From Tellurirhabdus bombi (GTDB lineage: Bacteria; Bacteroidota; Bacteroidia; Cytophagales; Spirosomataceae), in NCBI RefSeq assembly GCF_021484805.1, contig NZ_CP090557.1, positions 1,228,501 through 1,292,500 on the forward strand: a DNA stretch of 64,000 nt, written 5' to 3'. Below, piece after piece: positions 24,945-33,754 of the stretch; the stretch's first letter is position 1, and each line of letters starts with the position of its first letter. Below the pieces are notes generated by a model. That model saw only the letters and a program-made list of their open reading frames with translations, was not told the DNA's origin and ran no database searches. A program made the position numbers and the translations under genes.

Positions 24945-25544
24945 TTAGATTACTGTCGCCTTATCCGGAATTGTGCCGTTCTGGACAAAGTCGTCTACTA
25001 ACCTTTGTGCTTTCTTTAGCGCGTCTTCCAGTGTATCATTGACCAAAACAACGTCAAACTCGTCCTGGAAGCTAGCCTCAAAATGAACCTTAAATAACCG
25101 TTTGGATAAACTGTCTTCTGTTTCGGTACCCCGCGCCATTAGTCGCTGCTTCAATGTTTCCTCGTCGGGTACTTTAACAAAAATAGCCAGCGCGCGATCA
25201 CCGTAGTATTTTTTCAGCTTAAGTCCGCCCATCACGTCTACATCAAAAAGAACGTGTTTACCACTATCCCATAGGCGCTGGATTTCTGCTTTTAGCGTAC
25301 CGTAGAAAGCACCGACATACACTTCCTCCCATTCGACAAATTCGTCGTTATCGATTTTTTGCTTAAAATCTTCGGGAGTTAGAAAGTAGTAGTCTTTACC
25401 GTTCTTTTCGTCACGGCCTCGGCGGTCGCGGGTGCAAGCAGAAATGGAAAAACCCAGATTCGAATTGGTGTCTAGCAGGTGCTTGACAATGGTGGTTTTT
25501 CCGGACCCGGAGGGGGCTGAAAAAATAATAAGTTTACCTTCCAA
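24945..25544 (-). CDS. gmk: Guanylate kinase
   Basis: Phosphorylates GMP to GDP; 199 residues. P-loop [12 protein letters not shown] near the N-terminus, then [23 protein letters not shown] (GMP binding) and [12 protein letters not shown]. No ATG or GTG precedes the P-loop; an in-frame TAA occurs four codons upstream, so translation must begin at the TTG (encoding [13 protein letters not shown]) nine bases after the upstream gene's stop codon. The tight spacing to the anti-sigma gene suggests translational coupling. Confidence 0.95.
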   Translation of the reverse strand: MEGKLIIFSAPSGSGKTTIVKHLLDTNSNLGFSISACTRDRRGRDEKNGKDYYFLTPEDFKQKIDNDEFVEWEEVYVGAFYGTLKAEIQRLWDSGKHVLFDVDVMGGLKLKKYYGDRALAIFVKVPDEETLKQRLMARGTETEDSLSKRLFKVHFEASFQDEFDVVLVNDTLEDALKKAQRLVDDFVQNGTIPDKATVI

Positions 25545-25553
25545 AACTGTTAA

Positions 25554-25856
25554 TTAGCTAATGGCAACTTGTGCTTTGATAGCCTCAGCTACCTTTTCTG
25601 GACAGCATTTCTTTTCAACTTTACCTTGCAGTGCCGCCCGAATGCACTTTTCTAAATGATACATATCGATGCAGGGTTTGCAGATATCGATATGTTGCTT
25701 AAAATGTTCAATCTCTTCTTCAGTGGCACCACCATCAAGAATAGCTTGAATTCTCTTCAGGCATCGCGCCTGATTGTCGCAACGCTCTTTCATGGGGGCC
25801 GTTTCCTGCTTGCCTTCCGCACTTACCGAATCTGATGGATGTAATGAACCCGACAT
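25554..25856 (-). CDS. Zinc-finger anti-sigma factor (ZAS/RsrA-like)
   Basis: Small cytoplasmic protein of 100 residues with the ZAS metal motif HxxxCxxC (HIDICKPC) and extra cysteines near both ends (ERCDNQARC, KKCCPEK). Such proteins hold an ECF sigma factor until thiol oxidation or metal loss releases it. It lies 105 bp downstream of the ECF sigma gene, the standard pairing. An internal ATG at codon 22 (MKERCDNQARC) is an equally good start and would give a more usual length. Redox sensing is inferred from the motif. Confidence 0.85.
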   Translation of the reverse strand: MSGSLHPSDSVSAEGKQETAPMKERCDNQARCLKRIQAILDGGATEEEIEHFKQHIDICKPCIDMYHLEKCIRAALQGKVEKKCCPEKVAEAIKAQVAIS

Positions 25857-25961
25857 TGGAAAAATTAAATTTATTCCAGAAATAATTCTACGTTATATTA
25901 ACTTCTCTGATAACTCAATATACCCCAAAAAAAGTTTCCGATTGTTGTTTATTGTTCTAAT

Positions 25962-26603
25962 TTATTCTTCATTTCGGTTGTAGCCCATTGACGTAGCGTA
26001 ATCACGCAGTTTTTCTTTCAACAGGTTCCGAGCACGGTGCAGTCGCGAACGAACAGTACCAATGGGAATATCTAGAATCTTTGCCATCTCTTCATAGGTG
26101 AAGCCTTCGATATCACAAAGGATGATGACAGTTCGAAAATCAACCGGTAACGAATTCAGAGCTGTTGCTACCTCATCACCAATCAGGTCTTGCACAGTTT
26201 CCGCACGCAGGTCAACGGTGTGCTCGGTTTCGACTTCCTCCGAATTGTAGGTTGTCTCTACGTCCTGATAATCAACTTTTGCCGGTTCTTTACTTTTCTT
26301 CCGGTAATCGTTAATGAAGCTGTTTTTCAGAATGCGGAACAACCATGCTTTCGCGTTAGTTCCCTGTTCAAATGACGAGATAAAACGAAAAGCCTTTAAA
26401 TATGTATCCTGCACAAGGTCGTTCGCATCGTCTTCGTCCATGGTTAGGCGAAAGGCGAAGTTATACATGGAGTCAATGTGCGGCATAAACTCCTTGTTGA
26501 AAACCTGATATTTTTGCTCATTTGTATATCCTTTCGAGTCGTTTGGATATCCTTCAAGCTGCGTATCCTGCGTATCTGACATAATTTCGGGCATAATGGT
26601 CAT
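25962..26603 (-). CDS. ECF-type RNA polymerase sigma factor
   Basis: Sigma-70 family, ECF group, about 213 residues from the first ATG; further ATGs at 26594 and 26582 (MSDTQDTQLEG) are plausible. Region 2 appears as YNFAFRLTMDEDDANDLVQDTYLKAFRFI and region 4 as FRTVIILCDIEGFTYEEMAKILDIPIGTVRSRLHRAR. Together with the ZAS protein downstream it forms a SigR/RsrA-like module, probably for oxidative or envelope stress. The upstream 335 bp has no housekeeping-type promoter but carries a large palindrome at 26702-26724. Confidence 0.92.
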   Translation of the reverse strand: MTIMPEIMSDTQDTQLEGYPNDSKGYTNEQKYQVFNKEFMPHIDSMYNFAFRLTMDEDDANDLVQDTYLKAFRFISSFEQGTNAKAWLFRILKNSFINDYRKKSKEPAKVDYQDVETTYNSEEVETEHTVDLRAETVQDLIGDEVATALNSLPVDFRTVIILCDIEGFTYEEMAKILDIPIGTVRSRLHRARNLLKEKLRDYATSMGYNRNEE

Positions 26604-26938
26604 AAAGTTAATAAGTTTACCGGACGCGACTATTATTCCTATCAACCTCCTGCAATCGTCCGGTGATACACATGAGTAAGACAGCCAGTTACGCTTTCAA
26701 ACATTAAATAAACTTTATTTAATGGATAATATAAAAACGAACCGGAATGTTTGAGTAGTATAGCAAAAATCACTCCCAGCCTAAGCCAACGGTATAAATA
26801 CGACAAAATGACAGCTAGCGATTTATTCTATAGATGCCGAAAATAGATTAAGTTTTCAGATCCCTGAAATACAATTTCGCTAAACTACAAAATGAACGGC
26901 TGAGCGGTCAGAATAAAGGAATGAAGCGTTTGATGGCT
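26604..26938. other. Intergenic region upstream of the ECF sigma gene
   Basis: Gap of 335 bp between mreD (upstream, same strand) and the sigma gene. AT-rich, no credible open frame. It holds the 23-bp palindrome described separately. I see no TAnnTTTG promoter on the minus strand, in keeping with control by an alternative sigma factor, possibly the encoded one itself. Confidence 0.6.
26702..26724. repeat. Perfect 23-bp AT-rich palindrome
   Basis: Arms of 11 bp, CATTAAATAAA and TTTATTTAATG, around a single central C. It lies about 100 bp upstream of the ECF sigma start codon. It could be an operator or, read as RNA, a weak hairpin. Composition is biased, but the length of perfect symmetry is notable. 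Confidence 0.6.
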
Positions 26939-27448
26939 CTAGTTTCGGGTGAAATACTGCACCAGCATAATGCTCACAGACGTAAACAACGTACTGGCCA
27001 GCACCTTGATCAGCGTCGGAATTAAGAGCGTTAAACTATTTGCCTCAATGAACAGCAAAGCGGAGTGATGGATGAGGGTCAGGATAAAAACATAGTAGAA
27101 AAAGTTGAGCGCGCCCATTTCGTGAATGGAAAACAAAATCCGACTGCTTTCGAAGCCCCGCTGGGCAGCCTGAAAACGCACCACTAACGGCCTGAGGTAA
27201 GTCATCAGAACAGTAGCCGCCGCGTGCATTCCTAACGTGTTGTAAAACATATCGACAAACAAGCCTATCCCGAACGCAATCAGCAGGCAAAGCATCATGC
27301 TTAATTCGTAAGGCAGCATCAGAATACAGGCGACGTAGATATAGCAGAAAGCAATGTCGAACAAGGCCAGATTCCGCACAATCAGCACCTGAAGAGCTAA
27401 ATATAGAACAAACAGAAAGATTACATTTAGTATTTCACGTAGCGTCAT
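26939..27448 (-). CDS. mreD: Rod shape-determining protein MreD
   Basis: Membrane protein of the elongasome, 169 residues with about five hydrophobic segments and the family's short polar loops (YNTLGMHAAATVLMTYLRPLV). Third gene of mreB-mreC-mreD on the minus strand; 54 bp separate it from mreC. Sequence is poorly conserved as usual for MreD, so the call rests on topology and position. Confidence 0.88.
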   Translation of the reverse strand: MTLREILNVIFLFVLYLALQVLIVRNLALFDIAFCYIYVACILMLPYELSMMLCLLIAFGIGLFVDMFYNTLGMHAAATVLMTYLRPLVVRFQAAQRGFESSRILFSIHEMGALNFFYYVFILTLIHHSALLFIEANSLTLLIPTLIKVLASTLFTSVSIMLVQYFTRN

Positions 27449-27502
27449 GGTGAGTTGCGCACAGACGGAATTCAGAAAGCAGGAACTCTCTGGATAGCCT
27501 GC

Positions 27503-28342
27503 CTATTTTTTATTCGGTTGGACCTGTTTTTCTAATTTCTCCTGCTCAGTTTGCAGGCGGTTTTCAACAATGTAGACAAATGACAGCGTACTAAAATCGG
27601 TCGCTACATTTAACGTAATCTCATGAAACGTCTGGTCTGGTGCTGCAACGGCCCGGGCCACATTGCCAACCAAGATCCCCGGTGGAAAAACAGAGTTATG
27701 CTGCGAAGTGACGACAGAATCGCTTTTATACACTTTGATATTCCGGGGAATGTCAAACAGCTGCATTTTCGTCGGATCGACACCGTCCCAGCGCACCGAA
27801 CCGATATCGCCCCCTTTCACGAGTCGCGACGATACCATGAACTCGGAATGCAGAATAGAAGTTACCACCGACAGATTTTCGGAGCAGATTTTAACCATCC
27901 CCACCACGCCAGTCGGCGAAATGACGCCCATGCCCGGATGAATCCCATCGGCAGTTCCTTTGTCAATCGTAATGTAATTATTCGGATGCGACGTGGTGTT
28001 GTTAATAACGCGGGCTACCGTAAACTGAAAGCGTGTAGCAAAAACAGAATCGGTTTTATACGAAGCGGGAGCCAGGGGAGATTGTTGCTGAAGCTGAGTC
28101 ACCAACGTATTCAGGCGGCGATTTTCTTCGGCTAAGTCCGCGTTCACTTCCCGAAGGCGGGCGTAATTTCGGGCGGCGTTCGACCAGGTCAATAGCTTCG
28201 CCGCATACCGGTTCGACGTATTGAAGTACTCGACGCTCCAGTAGTTATTGTTGTTGATAATAAAATAAAAACTCAGTACCTCCAGCAGAATAAACAAGAT
28301 GAAGTTTCTGCTACGGGCAATGAATTGAAACAACTCAAACAT
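27503..28342 (-). CDS. mreC: Rod shape-determining protein MreC
   Basis: Bitopic inner-membrane protein of the elongasome that links MreB to the cell-wall synthases. From the chosen ATG (MFELFQFIARSRNFILF) it has 279 residues; an upstream TTG would add 16 residues but lies inside the strong hairpin. One membrane segment (about 13-32), a coiled coil (about 60-90, LREVNADLAEENRRLNTLV), and the periplasmic beta domains with ITIDKGTADGIHPGMGV and PTGVVGMV. Second gene of mreBCD. Confidence 0.94.
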   Translation of the reverse strand: MFELFQFIARSRNFILFILLEVLSFYFIINNNNYWSVEYFNTSNRYAAKLLTWSNAARNYARLREVNADLAEENRRLNTLVTQLQQQSPLAPASYKTDSVFATRFQFTVARVINNTTSHPNNYITIDKGTADGIHPGMGVISPTGVVGMVKICSENLSVVTSILHSEFMVSSRLVKGGDIGSVRWDGVDPTKMQLFDIPRNIKVYKSDSVVTSQHNSVFPPGILVGNVARAVAAPDQTFHEITLNVATDFSTLSFVYIVENRLQTEQEKLEKQVQPNKK

Positions 28343-28358
28343 ATGAGAGTGAAGAAGA

Positions 28359-28413
28359 ATCCGGCCTGCGTAAAGAGTCAACGTTATCAATCAACTCTTC
28401 GCGCAGGCCGGAT
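28359..28413 (-). repeat. Strong intercistronic hairpin between mreB and mreC
   Basis: Arms of 20 nt (28359-28378 with 28394-28413) that pair except for two adjacent mismatches; the outer 12 bp, ATCCGGCCTGCG and its complement, are perfect and GC-rich. It begins 5 bp after the mreB stop and ends 17 nt before the mreC ATG. There is no T-tract, so mRNA processing, protection of the mreB message, or partial attenuation is more likely than full termination. Confidence 0.75.
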
Positions 28414-28418
28414 CGTTC

Positions 28419-29444
28419 TTAACTAATTAAAACCGATTTGTAGATATCGAGATTTTTGATGACTTCACCCGTGCCTTTTACGACCGCTTTCAGCGGATCA
28501 TCGGCTACGTGAATAGGCAGCTTCGTTTTAGCACCAATCCGCTTATCCAGACCATGCAGCAGCGCACCGCCACCCGTAAGGTGAATTCCGTTGGTGTAAA
28601 TATCAGCCGAAAGTTCCGGCGGCGAAATTTCCAGCGCCTTCATCACCGCTTCTTCAATTTTTGAAATTGACTTGTCGAGCGAATACGCAATCTCGCTGTA
28701 CGTCACTTTGATTTCTTTCGGAATCCCCGTCATCAAGTCACGACCGCGAATTTCATAATCTGCCGGTGGATTGTCGAGTTCCGGCAATGCCGACCCAACT
28801 TCCATCTTGATCTGCTCTGCCGAACGCTCCCCAATGAGCAGGTTGTGTTCGCGGCGCATGTAATCCACAATGTCGCGGGTGAAAACGTCCCCCGCAATTC
28901 GGATCGACTGCTCGCAAACAATGCCGGACAGGGCAATGACGGCGATCTCCGTGGTTCCCCCACCGATATCAACAATCATGGTTCCGTTTGGCTGGGTAAT
29001 GTCAATACCAATGCCGATAGCGGCGGCAATTGGCTCATGCACCATGTATACTTCTTTGGCTCCGGCATGCTCGCACGAATCCTTAACAGCGCGTTTTTCT
29101 ACTTCGGTAATTCCTGATGGAATACAAACAACCATACGGTGCGAAGGCGAAAACAACCGGCTTCCCGTATCAATCATCTTGATCAGACCACGAATCATCA
29201 ACTCGGCGGCCGTAAAATCGGCAATTACCCCATCTTTGAGCGGACGAATTGTTTTTATATTTTCATTCGTCTTTTCGTGCATCTGCATGGCCTTGTGACC
29301 AATCGCGAGAACTTTGCCGCTGGCTTTGTCCATCGCAATGATCGAAGGCTCGTCTACCACAATCCGGTCTTTGTGTATGATTAGTGTATTGGCCGTACCC
29401 AGGTCAATGGCTATATCACTGGTTAAAAAATTGAAGAGTCCCAT
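28419..29444 (-). CDS. mreB: Rod shape-determining protein MreB
   Basis: Actin-like cytoskeletal ATPase that guides lateral wall growth. The ATG chosen gives MGLFNFLTSDIAIDLGTANT, the standard start, and 341 residues; an upstream start would add 24 unlike residues. ATP-binding motifs: DLGTANTLI, MIVDIGGGTTEIAVI and LTGGGALLHGLDKRI. First gene of mreBCD, divergent from the GH3 gene. Confidence 0.96.
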   Translation of the reverse strand: MGLFNFLTSDIAIDLGTANTLIIHKDRIVVDEPSIIAMDKASGKVLAIGHKAMQMHEKTNENIKTIRPLKDGVIADFTAAELMIRGLIKMIDTGSRLFSPSHRMVVCIPSGITEVEKRAVKDSCEHAGAKEVYMVHEPIAAAIGIGIDITQPNGTMIVDIGGGTTEIAVIALSGIVCEQSIRIAGDVFTRDIVDYMRREHNLLIGERSAEQIKMEVGSALPELDNPPADYEIRGRDLMTGIPKEIKVTYSEIAYSLDKSISKIEEAVMKALEISPPELSADIYTNGIHLTGGGALLHGLDKRIGAKTKLPIHVADDPLKAVVKGTGEVIKNLDIYKSVLIS

Positions 29445-29631
29445 TCGTACGTTCGACAAACTCGCTGGAGTAATGATATTTACTAAGCTTGCAAAAATAT
29501 AGAGAAATATAGACAACTGAGCGAATGGCCAACTTATTTTAATACTTTTTTTAGATGATAACTTGTCAATAAATCAGTACGTTGGGCGTATCAATACGTA
29601 CATGCGCCAGAAAATTGTACCTTTGTCGATT

Positions 29632-31134
29632 ATGGGAATACGTTCTGCATTGAGTAAACCGCTGGCTCGTTGGATTGTACAACGCCAGCGGGAGTGGATG
29701 TTCCGGCCGGGCGAGGCCCAGCAACATTGGTTTAAAAAGTTGGTCGATGAGGCAAAAGATACGGCTTTTGGCCGCGATCATCATTTTAAGGATATTCATA
29801 CTTACCATGACTTCCGTCAGGCTGTCCCTGTTCGTGATTATGAGGACCTGAAACCCTACATCGAGCGAATTCTGGCGGGCGAATCCGATATTTTATGGAA
29901 AGGCAAACCTCTTTACCTAGCCAAGACCTCCGGCACTACTTCAGGAACTAAATACATTCCCATTACTAAAGACTCTATTCCCAATCACATCAATTCGGCC
30001 CGTGATGCGCTCCTGAACTACATCAACGAAACAGGTAACGGTGCGTTTCTGGACCAGAAGCTTATTTTCCTTTCGGGTAGTCCAGAATTAGATCAGAAAG
30101 CCGGCATCAACGTCGGGCGGTTGTCGGGTATATCCAACCACCACGTTCCCGCCTATCTGCGTACCAACCAGATGCCTTCCTACGAAACCAATGTCATCGA
30201 GGATTGGGAAACAAAGCTGGAACGCATCATCGACGAAACCATTAATCAGCCCATGTCGCTGATTTCGGGAATTCCGCCTTGGGTACAAATGTATTTTGAC
30301 CGGATTCAGGCGCGAACGGGCAAGAAAATAAAGGACGTCTTTCCGCATTTTTCCTTGTTCGTATACGGCGGCGTTAATTTTGAACCGTACCGCGCCAAGC
30401 TGTATGATTCCATCGGCAGAAAGATTGACAGCATTGAAACGTATCCGGCTTCCGAGGGTTTCATTGCTTTTCAGGATACCCAAACGGAAGAAGGTCTGCT
30501 GATGACCCTCAACAGCGGCATTTTCTACGAGTTTGTTCCGGCAGAAGATTATTTTGCCAAAAACCCGCGTCGTCTTACCATTGAGCAGGTTGAACTGGGC
30601 AAGAATTACGCCATCATTATCAATAACAACGCCGGGTTGTGGGGATATTCTTTAGGCGATACCGTCAAATTTGTTTCCCGTGACCCCTACCGGCTGGTGG
30701 TTAGTGGCCGAATCAAGCACTTTATTTCCGCCTTTGGCGAGCACGTCATTGGCGAAGAAGTTGAAAAAGCGTTGCAATACGCCATGGAGCGGCACCCGGG
30801 AACCGAAGTGGTTGAATTTACGGTAGCTCCCATGGTAGCGCCAGCCGAAGGGTTGCCCTACCATGAGTGGCTGATTGAGTTTGCTACGCCACCCGCGAAT
30901 CTGGAAGCTTTTGCCCAGGACATCGACGACCGGCTGACCAAACTGAATGTTTATTATGATGACCTGATTTCGGGTACGATTCTGCGCACGCTCAAACTGA
31001 CGGCGCTGCCGCGGGGCGCTTTCCAGCAGTACATGAAATCACAGGGTAAATTAGGTGGGCAAAACAAAGTACCCCGACTGGCCAATGACCGGATCATTGC
31101 CGATGGCTTACGGGAAATTGCCCAAAAGGTGTAA
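29632..31134 (+). CDS. GH3-family (auxin-responsive-like) acyl-adenylate/amide synthetase
   Basis: Member of the ANL-type GH3 family; plant members conjugate amino acids to auxin or jasmonate, while the role of the many Bacteroidota homologues is unknown. The chosen ATG (MGIRSALSKPLARWIV) matches the family start and gives 500 residues; a TTG 69 bp upstream is less likely. ATP-binding motif is YLAKTSGTTSGTKYIPIT, followed by YPASEGFIAFQ and GYSLGDTVKFVSRDPYRLVVSGRIK. It leads a likely operon with dxr (24 bp) and rseP (53 bp). A TACCTTTG box ends 7 nt before the ATG. Confidence 0.9.
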   Translation: MGIRSALSKPLARWIVQRQREWMFRPGEAQQHWFKKLVDEAKDTAFGRDHHFKDIHTYHDFRQAVPVRDYEDLKPYIERILAGESDILWKGKPLYLAKTSGTTSGTKYIPITKDSIPNHINSARDALLNYINETGNGAFLDQKLIFLSGSPELDQKAGINVGRLSGISNHHVPAYLRTNQMPSYETNVIEDWETKLERIIDETINQPMSLISGIPPWVQMYFDRIQARTGKKIKDVFPHFSLFVYGGVNFEPYRAKLYDSIGRKIDSIETYPASEGFIAFQDTQTEEGLLMTLNSGIFYEFVPAEDYFAKNPRRLTIEQVELGKNYAIIINNNAGLWGYSLGDTVKFVSRDPYRLVVSGRIKHFISAFGEHVIGEEVEKALQYAMERHPGTEVVEFTVAPMVAPAEGLPYHEWLIEFATPPANLEAFAQDIDDRLTKLNVYYDDLISGTILRTLKLTALPRGAFQQYMKSQGKLGGQNKVPRLANDRIIADGLREIAQKV

Positions 31135-31158
31135 GACAAAACTATAGCGTGTTATTGA

Positions 31159-32328
31159 ATGACTAAACCCAAACGCCACGTCGCCATTCTCGGCTCAACC
31201 GGCTCTATCGGAACCCAGACCATTGATGTTATCAAGGCAAATCCTGAACGGTTTGTTGTTGAAGTACTGGTCGCGAATAACAACGCCGAACTACTCATTC
31301 AGCAGGCCGTCGACACAAGGCCCAATGTCGTGGTTATCTGCAACGAAGATCGGTATGAGCAGGTTTTCTCCGCGCTTGACCCTTTGGGAATTAAAGTGTA
31401 TGCTGGTGCCAAAGCGGTGGCTTCTGTGGTCCAGATGGACAGCATCGATATTGTTCTGACGGCCATGGTTGGTTATTCCGGCCTATTGCCCACCATCAAA
31501 GCCATCGAAGCGGGGAAAACCATTGCCCTGGCTAACAAAGAAACCCTGGTTGTTGCTGGCGAATTAATTACCAAACTAGCCGCTCACAAAGGCATTAATA
31601 TCTTTCCCGTTGATTCGGAGCATTCGGCCATTTTTCAGTGCCTGATTGGGGAGTTTCATAACCCCATCGAAAAAATCATCCTGACGGCTTCGGGCGGCCC
31701 TTTTCGGGGAAAGTCGTCCGAATTTCTGGCCACCGTCACTAAAGAGCAGGCGCTGAAACACCCCAACTGGAGCATGGGGGCCAAAATCACGATTGATTCG
31801 GCTACCCTAATGAACAAAGGCCTGGAAGTGATCGAGGCAAAATGGCTGTTCGGCGTTCAGGCGGACCAGATTGAGGTGGTAGTTCACCCGCAAAGCATCA
31901 TCCATTCGCTGGTGCAGTTTGAAGATGGCAGCATCAAAGCCCAGTTGGGCCTTCCCGATATGCGCCTGCCGATTCAATATGCACTGGGCTATCCGGACAG
32001 ACTAAAGTCTGATTTTCCACGTTTTGATTTTACGCAATACCCTTCATTAACCTTTGAGCAGCCAGACCTGAAAACGTTCCGGAATTTGCAGCTGGCTTTT
32101 GAAGCATTGAGCCAAGGTGGCAACATGCCCTGCATCATCAACGCCGCCAACGAAGTAGCCGTAGATGCCTTTCTTCAGGATACAATTGGTTTTCTTGAAA
32201 TATCAGACGTGATTGAGGCGTGTATGCAGAAAGTTAGTTACCTTGCCAATCCGACGTATGATGATTACGTCCAAACCGATGCGGAGACAAGACGTATCGC
32301 CCAGAGCAGAATTAAAAATCACGTATAA
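31159..32328 (+). CDS. dxr: 1-deoxy-D-xylulose 5-phosphate reductoisomerase
   Basis: Second enzyme of the methylerythritol phosphate route to isoprenoids; 389 residues. NADPH motif LGSTGSIGTQTID near the N-terminus, then ALANKETLVVAGELIT, PVDSEHSAIFQCL (metal-binding Asp and Glu), TASGGPFRG and SATLMNKGLEVIEA. Sits between GH3 and rseP on one probable transcript. Isoprenoid supply also feeds the pcrB-type enzyme elsewhere in the window. Confidence 0.97.
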   Translation: MTKPKRHVAILGSTGSIGTQTIDVIKANPERFVVEVLVANNNAELLIQQAVDTRPNVVVICNEDRYEQVFSALDPLGIKVYAGAKAVASVVQMDSIDIVLTAMVGYSGLLPTIKAIEAGKTIALANKETLVVAGELITKLAAHKGINIFPVDSEHSAIFQCLIGEFHNPIEKIILTASGGPFRGKSSEFLATVTKEQALKHPNWSMGAKITIDSATLMNKGLEVIEAKWLFGVQADQIEVVVHPQSIIHSLVQFEDGSIKAQLGLPDMRLPIQYALGYPDRLKSDFPRFDFTQYPSLTFEQPDLKTFRNLQLAFEALSQGGNMPCIINAANEVAVDAFLQDTIGFLEISDVIEACMQKVSYLANPTYDDYVQTDAETRRIAQSRIKNHV

Positions 32329-32381
32329 ATGTTATCTGTCAATAACAGAGAAACTAGTCAATCAGTAATAGCAGGTTATAA

Positions 32382-33698
32382 ATGGAAATATTAGTTATGG
32401 CGGGGCAGCTCATTCTGGGGCTGTCAATTCTGGTAGGGCTTCATGAACTTGGTCACCTTCTGGCAGCCAAAGCCTTCGGAATGCGCGTGGAGCAGTACTT
32501 CATTGGTTTTCCGCCAAAAGTGTGGAGTATTCGACGGGGAGGAACGGAATATGGTCTTGGTGCAGTACCGCTGGGTGGTTTCGTTAAAATCTCCGGCATG
32601 ATTGATGAATCGCTCGATACCGAGCAAATGAAAGCAGAACCCCAACCCTGGGAATTTCGCGCCAAACCAGCCTGGCAACGCCTTATTGTTATGCTGGGTG
32701 GTATCATCGTTAACATCATCACCGGTATAATCATTTTTGTTGCCATTACGTATAAAAATGGCGATACATTCCTGTCAGTTAATGATGCTAAATACGGTAT
32801 CGTAGCGCATGAGTTGGCCCAGCAGATTGGTCTGCGTACGGGTGATAAAATCGTGGCAATCAACGGAAAACCGTTCAATAACTTCAACGACGTACTAAGC
32901 TCCGACGTTTTGCTGGGCAACAACAGTACGTATACCGTTAATCGGGCCGGCGAACAAGTTGTTGTTGAGCTGCCCAATGACCTGGTTGACAAATTTTCGG
33001 ACAAGAAAAGCGCGCCTAAATTCATTGAACCCATCATGCCATTTGAGGTAGGGGAACTGATGAAGGGCATGTCAGCCGAAAAGTCGGGAATGAAGCCTGG
33101 CGACCGGATTCTATCCGTCAATAACCAGCCAACGCAGTACTTCCACGAGGTGCAGCAAATCATTAATGCCAACAAAGGCAAAGCGGTAGCGATCAACGTG
33201 CAGCGGGCCAACCAAGTCAAAACATTGAACGTAGCCGTATCGCCGGAAGGTACCATTGGCTTTTACCCCAAGTCGCTGTTAAAGCTAACCACGGTGAACT
33301 TTACCCTTGGAGAATCCCTCGTACGGGGCACCGAGCGGGCTTTCAGCGTCATCTTCGATAACATCAAAGGTTTTGGCAAAATCTTCCGGGGCGAAGTTTC
33401 TGCGTCAAAAGCCCTGAGCGGTCCGATTGGCATTGCGCAAAATCTGTTCGGAGGCATCTGGGTATGGGACCGTTTCTGGTTTGTAACTGGCTTGCTGTCG
33501 ATGGCTCTGGCTTTCATGAATGCCCTGCCAATTCCGGCCCTCGATGGTGGACACTCGGTTCTGTTGCTGTATGAAATGGTATCCGGCCGCAAACCTTCCG
33601 ACCGTTTTCTGGAAGCGGCGCAACGGGTGGGCATGGTGATTCTGTTAGGCTTGATGGCCTTTGCCATATTCAATGACGTCTTTAAGGCTTTTTATTGA
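32382..33698 (+). CDS. rseP: RIP metalloprotease RseP (site-2 protease, M50)
   Basis: Intramembrane zinc protease, 438 residues. The active-site motif HELGH is at residues 21-25 in the first membrane segment; the LDG-type motif NALPIPALDGGH lies in the third. Two PDZ-like domains fill the periplasmic middle part (about 115-290), seen as GLRTGDKIVAINGKPF and GMKPGDRILSVNNQPT. In other bacteria it cleaves anti-sigma factors and signal-peptide remnants; the target here is unknown. Followed 12 bp after the stop by a strong hairpin. Confidence 0.95.
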   Translation: MEILVMAGQLILGLSILVGLHELGHLLAAKAFGMRVEQYFIGFPPKVWSIRRGGTEYGLGAVPLGGFVKISGMIDESLDTEQMKAEPQPWEFRAKPAWQRLIVMLGGIIVNIITGIIIFVAITYKNGDTFLSVNDAKYGIVAHELAQQIGLRTGDKIVAINGKPFNNFNDVLSSDVLLGNNSTYTVNRAGEQVVVELPNDLVDKFSDKKSAPKFIEPIMPFEVGELMKGMSAEKSGMKPGDRILSVNNQPTQYFHEVQQIINANKGKAVAINVQRANQVKTLNVAVSPEGTIGFYPKSLLKLTTVNFTLGESLVRGTERAFSVIFDNIKGFGKIFRGEVSASKALSGPIGIAQNLFGGIWVWDRFWFVTGLLSMALAFMNALPIPALDGGHSVLLLYEMVSGRKPSDRFLEAAQRVGMVILLGLMAFAIFNDVFKAFY

Positions 33699-33709
33699 TT
33701 CATTTATAA

Positions 33710-33754
33710 AACAAATCGGGCCATCTACTGCGATGGCTCGATTTGTTGTTTCTT
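33710..33754 (+). terminator. Terminator hairpin after rseP, overlapping the next gene's first ATG
   Basis: Stem of 16 bp with one G-U pair (33710-33725 with 33732-33747), 6-nt loop, then GTTTCTT. The ATG at 33733 lies inside the 3' arm. Confidence 0.75.

Noticed and set aside
32453-33256. Long minus-strand open frame (267 codons) opposite rseP
   Set aside because: It lies wholly inside rseP, whose zinc motif, PDZ domains and LDG motif are clear; the antisense protein has no recognisable pattern.
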